From contig NZ_JASBRH010000005.1 of the NCBI RefSeq assembly GCF_029961155.1, positions 180,164 to 244,163 of the forward strand: a DNA stretch of 64,000 nt, given 5' to 3'. Positions 61,045-64,000 of this stretch are shown one piece after another. Numbering within the stretch: position 1 is the first letter of the stretch; every line of letters begins with the position of its first letter. The position numbers were made by a program, and so were the translations under genes. The stretch is from Pontibacterium granulatum. GTDB taxonomy: Bacteria > Pseudomonadota > Gammaproteobacteria > Pseudomonadales > Balneatricaceae. The notes beneath the pieces are model-generated. The model searched no databases. It was not told the origin of the DNA and saw only the letters and a program-made list of their open reading frames with translations.

Positions 61045-63126
61045 ATGAGAGCGTGCGACATAAAGGCATTCCTCAAAGCGCTCGCGCTTGGATGTCTGTT
61101 TTCACTAACATCTATGACGACGTATGCGGTCGATGAACTAGGTCTGTTTGAACTTGATGCCAATGCTGTGGAAGAGGCCGCAGCAGGGGATGATTGGCAA
61201 ACACTTTGTAATTCAGCAGCTGTTCCAGGTGGTCCTTGTCAAAATCCACCGGGCGGAAGTCAATTCGCGTTTACAGGTATCGTTCCTGACCCAGCACCAC
61301 AATCAATCTTTGATGGTGGTAAAAAAGATATTCAGGACGTATCGCAGTGGAGCCACAAAGACGGTGCAGTACCGGACAAGAGTGACATCACTAACGCATA
61401 TGCAGCGGCCTACCTATCAGCATCCAATGTTCCGCCAGTTCATTCTATTGGTGATTTGATTCTCTACTTTGGCGCCGACCGTGTGATTAACAACGGCGAC
61501 ACCTTTATGGGATTCTGGTTCTTTAAAGACCTGGTAAGAGCAGAGAACGATGGCTCTTTTTCTGGCGTACACATGCCAGGCGATACATTAGTGCTGGTTA
61601 ACTTCCCGCAGGCAAACAATGCTGTGCCATTGATACAGGTCGTTGAATGGGACCCAACCTGTTCCAAAGCGGATAGCAACAGTCCACAGCCGGGCGATTG
61701 TGCTGCATCTAATCTCCGGTTGCGCTTTGGCGCATCCGGCGCCGGTGCGATTTGTAATGCAGATAACCCTCAGGAGGCCTGTGCGATTACCAATGACATG
61801 ACTGAAGATTCGCCGTGGCCTTATGAGTCCAAAGATGGCTTTATCAATCAGTTCCCATTCGAGACGTTCTTCGAAGGTGGTATCAACATATCCGAAGTTA
61901 TCGGTGGTGAAGCGTGTTTCGCCAGTTTTATGGCTGAAACCCGTTCTTCCAGCTCCTTCACTGCTTCGCTGAAAGACTTCGTAATTGCGGACTTCCCAGT
62001 GTGTGGTACCGAGCTGCGCACCGAAATCCACGCGCAGGGTGATGAAAGCACCAACTATGACGGCGGCTCAATCGCTACCGGTAGTTTGCTGCATGACGCT
62101 GCATTCCTGGAAGTGACCGGTGCCGGCAGCATTACACCAAGCGGTAGCATCATAATCAATCAATATAACTCCGGTGATTGTAGCGGTACCCCTACCGAAG
62201 TACTGAATACCGATGTTAGCAACGGCACAACCGTGGGTGACGAGCTGAAGTTCGAAACCAGCGATGTGGAATACTCCATCGCAAATAACGCCACCGCCAT
62301 TTCGTTCCTGGCGCAGTTTATAAGCTCCGATGGCGTGTTGCCGAATGCTACAGCCCCATGTGAGACCGTGACACTGAACACCGTTAACTCATCCGTCGTA
62401 ACAGAGATCCACGAGAAAGGTGTACACAACGTCAACCTGGATGGCGGTTCCGTATTTGTCGGTACCGAAATTCATGACTACGCAGCTGTAACCAGCAGCG
62501 GTGGTTTAGACCTGACAGGTTCCGTGGACTTTACCCTGTATCCAAGCGACGATTGTACCGGCACCCCAATCTCCGGATTTGGTACGAACGGTACTGAAAA
62601 CGTTACTCTCGCAGCCGATGAAACAGCGGAAACCAGTGAGTTTGACACTGCCGGTTATCTAACCGCAGGTGGCGGCGACAAATGGCTGTCCTTCCTGGCT
62701 GCATACAGCGGTGACCTTAACCACAAACCGTCCACTGCAGACTGTGAAAAAGTGCTGATCCAGAAACGTTTGCCTTCAATCGAGACACACGTGATTGTTC
62801 TGGACCGTGCGAAAGTGGCAGGTGATGGCTATGCTATCGATCCTACCGGCAATGTAGATTTCGATATATACCTGACAGCAAACTGCTCTGGTAGTCCATC
62901 TGCAACTAAAACAGTAGCAATGGCGGATGCTGGCGACGTCAGTGATGGCGATCTCGTCGCTACACTGCTGGCAGCGGATGCAACCATTATCTCTACGTTG
63001 AATGCGACATCATCCGTATCGTACGTGGCAACCTACAAAGGGGACGCCAACTACGATCCTGTGACACATGCATGTGAAAACGTGGACGTGACACTTCCAG
63101 CGAAAACCACAGCAACAAAACCATAA
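61045..63126 (+). CDS. Exported Ig-like repeat protein, paralog 2
   Basis: A 693-residue paralog of the preceding protein, with the same AGGAGG-N6-ATG start, signal peptide and N-terminal domain (very similar to paralog 1 over about 300 residues). It has two full Ig-like repeats and the short C-terminal repeat, one repeat fewer than paralog 1. The Cys pairs are kept (for example DCSGTP with APCETV, DCTGTP with ADCEKV, NCSGSP with HACENV). The repeats diverge more than the N-terminal domain. It ends in VTLPAKTTATKP, similar to paralog 1. Confidence 0.85.
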   Translation: MRACDIKAFLKALALGCLFSLTSMTTYAVDELGLFELDANAVEEAAAGDDWQTLCNSAAVPGGPCQNPPGGSQFAFTGIVPDPAPQSIFDGGKKDIQDVSQWSHKDGAVPDKSDITNAYAAAYLSASNVPPVHSIGDLILYFGADRVINNGDTFMGFWFFKDLVRAENDGSFSGVHMPGDTLVLVNFPQANNAVPLIQVVEWDPTCSKADSNSPQPGDCAASNLRLRFGASGAGAICNADNPQEACAITNDMTEDSPWPYESKDGFINQFPFETFFEGGINISEVIGGEACFASFMAETRSSSSFTASLKDFVIADFPVCGTELRTEIHAQGDESTNYDGGSIATGSLLHDAAFLEVTGAGSITPSGSIIINQYNSGDCSGTPTEVLNTDVSNGTTVGDELKFETSDVEYSIANNATAISFLAQFISSDGVLPNATAPCETVTLNTVNSSVVTEIHEKGVHNVNLDGGSVFVGTEIHDYAAVTSSGGLDLTGSVDFTLYPSDDCTGTPISGFGTNGTENVTLAADETAETSEFDTAGYLTAGGGDKWLSFLAAYSGDLNHKPSTADCEKVLIQKRLPSIETHVIVLDRAKVAGDGYAIDPTGNVDFDIYLTANCSGSPSATKTVAMADAGDVSDGDLVATLLAADATIISTLNATSSVSYVATYKGDANYDPVTHACENVDVTLPAKTTATKP

Positions 63127-63146
63127 TTGATATAACCCCCCTCATT

Positions 63147-63179
63147 GGCGATCGGCTCTGGGCCGATCGCCTTTTTTAT
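63147..63179 (+). terminator. Terminator after exoprotein gene 2
   Basis: GGCGATCGG (63147-63155) pairs with CCGATCGCC (63163-63171), followed by six T and ATTT. Confidence 0.92.
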
Positions 63180-63410
63180 TTGCCCATTCTTTAAACGTAA
63201 AGCGTTTGAAACGTCTGTTCTCACATAGTTTGCAGATGCAAACAACACGTTACAGTAAACACCGATTTACATCATTTATTCCTATTTTTCCAATTATTTC
63301 AAACACTTACCTATCGCATGCGGTTTTGCGTATGAAATGCATTACAACACATCAGCTCTGTATACGATGAACGCATAAAAAATCATTTAAAAAACATACG
63401 GTTAACAAAT

Positions 63411-63426
63411 AGGCCCGATAGTTGCA
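63411..63426 (+). promoter_or_regulatory. Sigma-54 promoter of exoprotein gene 3
   Basis: AGGCCCG-ATAG-TTGCA, GG (63412-63413) and GC (63424-63425) ten bases apart; two mismatches from consensus. Confidence 0.65.
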
Positions 63427-63436
63427 GCCATGAAGG

Positions 63437-63665
63437 CAGGAGGGCGGGCGCCCTTCGCCCTGGGCTGAATCCCGGGAAATATTGTCTTGCGGAATAGCGT
63501 TGTAAGGCCATTGCGCAAGGCAATATTTCATCAACACGGAGATTCAGGCAAGGGGTCTGCTCTGGCAGAGATTTTTATAACAAAACCTGACACTTCGCGA
63601 TTAGCGCGAGTATTGGGTCTGGCATCCGAATAGCAGTCTAGGCTCGGATGCTGAGGAGGTTTATA
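63437..63665 (+). promoter_or_regulatory. Structured 5' leader of exoprotein gene 3
   Basis: About 229 nt with a different primary sequence from leaders 1 and 2. A long stem AAATATTG-t-CTTGCG (63477-63491)/CGCAAG-g-CAATATTT (63514-63528) encloses a 22-base loop, and CATCCGA/TCGGATG form a hairpin just before the AGGAGG site. Confidence 0.4.
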
Positions 63666-64000
63666 ATGAGAGGGCTAACGCGACTATTCCGTGCCTCTTC
63701 ATTCCTGGTTGCAGCAGCATTCTCCGCAATATTTGCGGTGGGTACTGCTGTCTGGGCGGTTGATGAGCTCGGAATATTTCAGTTGGAGGGTGATGCTAAA
63801 GGTGCATCACCGGCAATGATGATTCCTGACGATTGGGAGGAAGTGTACAACGGTGACGACGCTGCCGATGTCAGTGTCTTTATCTCCAGTGCTGAAGAAC
63901 ACCCTGATGTAGATGTGTCCTACTTTACCGGCGGTGGTTCTAAAGACGTAAATGATATCAGCGAATGGCAAAGCACCGAAAACAACGTCGCACCTGACAA
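63666..64000 (+). CDS. Exported protein, paralog 3 (partial, runs off window)
   Basis: ATG at 63666 follows AGGAGG by 7 bases. The visible 111 residues have a signal peptide (LVAAAFSAIFAVGTAVWA), then AVDELGIFQLEGDAKG, IPDDWEEVYN, YFTGGGSKDVNDISEWQ and VAPDK. They align with the mature N-terminus of paralogs 1 and 2 (VDELGLFELDANAVE, DDW, FDGGKKDIQDVSQW, AVPDK) but are clearly more diverged. The remainder lies beyond the window. Confidence 0.85.
   Translation, partial: MRGLTRLFRASSFLVAAAFSAIFAVGTAVWAVDELGIFQLEGDAKGASPAMMIPDDWEEVYNGDDAADVSVFISSAEEHPDVDVSYFTGGGSKDVNDISEWQSTENNVAPD

Noticed and set aside
63340..63426. Flagellar sigma-28 promoter before exoprotein gene 3 (CCCGATA resembles GCCGATAA)
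   Set aside because: No TAAA box at the required distance; the -24/-12 element fits better and is shared with the other two genes.
1..64000. tRNA, rRNA, CRISPR array or integrated phage
   Set aside because: No tRNA-like cloverleaf, rRNA string, regularly spaced direct repeats or phage gene cassette was seen on reading both strands.

Overview
The window looks like chromosome of a marine-type gammaproteobacterium of roughly 50-55% GC (Oceanospirillales-like; inferred from gene content, not tested). Pointers are an RpoE/ChrR photo-oxidative stress locus, a monomeric NADP isocitrate dehydrogenase, cobalamin-dependent MetH, a YdbH-YnbE-YdbL operon, a Xanthomonas-order type II secretion operon (E-F-G-H-I-J-K-L-M-N-D) and a REP-associated tyrosine transposase. 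No tRNA, rRNA, CRISPR array or prophage was seen.

Region 1 (1-14661) is a compact stress locus built around an ECF sigma factor (7704-8309) and its ChrR-type zinc anti-sigma factor (8306-8968). Four promoters share the form TGATCY-N18-TAA. They precede a five-gene lipid/SDR operon (96-2882), a leftward FAD oxidoreductase-DUF1365-cyclopropane synthase-like operon (7565-4174), the sigma factor itself, and a DUF523/DUF1722-photolyase-glutathione peroxidase-ABC1 kinase operon (9028-13427). Together these look like a singlet-oxygen/light response: membrane lipid remodelling, DNA photorepair and peroxide removal. A thioesterase, two GNAT/DUF393 genes and another SDR are interspersed.

Region 2 (14977-32672) is mostly core genes: NDH-2, an FMN glutamate-synthase-like protein, icd, ydbH-ynbE-ydbL, a DNA glycosylase, a vWA-histidine kinase-response regulator operon, a LexA-boxed yebG, a periplasmic sulfite dehydrogenase with its dihaem cytochrome, a DUF4197 protein and a 47-residue exported peptide.

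Region 3 (32716-46810) holds regulators (a TetR with two operator palindromes, a sigma-54 activator without a sensor domain, a frameshifted MocR regulator divergent from a PNPOx-like gene), then metH, panD, prpE, a RAYT flanked by inverted REP pairs, and an SDR. A REP-like double hairpin occurs three times in the window, with compensatory changes in its first stem.

Region 4 (46811-64000) is the most unusual part. An eleven-gene type II secretion operon ends in a strong terminator. It is followed by three tandem paralogous genes for exported proteins; the third runs off the window. Each is preceded by a sigma-54 (-24/-12) promoter and a leader of about 230-290 nt. The first two leaders share a conserved, covarying RNA fold. 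The encoded proteins have a signal peptide, a conserved N-terminal domain and Ig-like repeats, each with a conserved cysteine pair. The layout suggests sigma-54-controlled, post-transcriptionally regulated exoproteins that may be substrates of the adjacent secretion system. I know of no described system with this combination.
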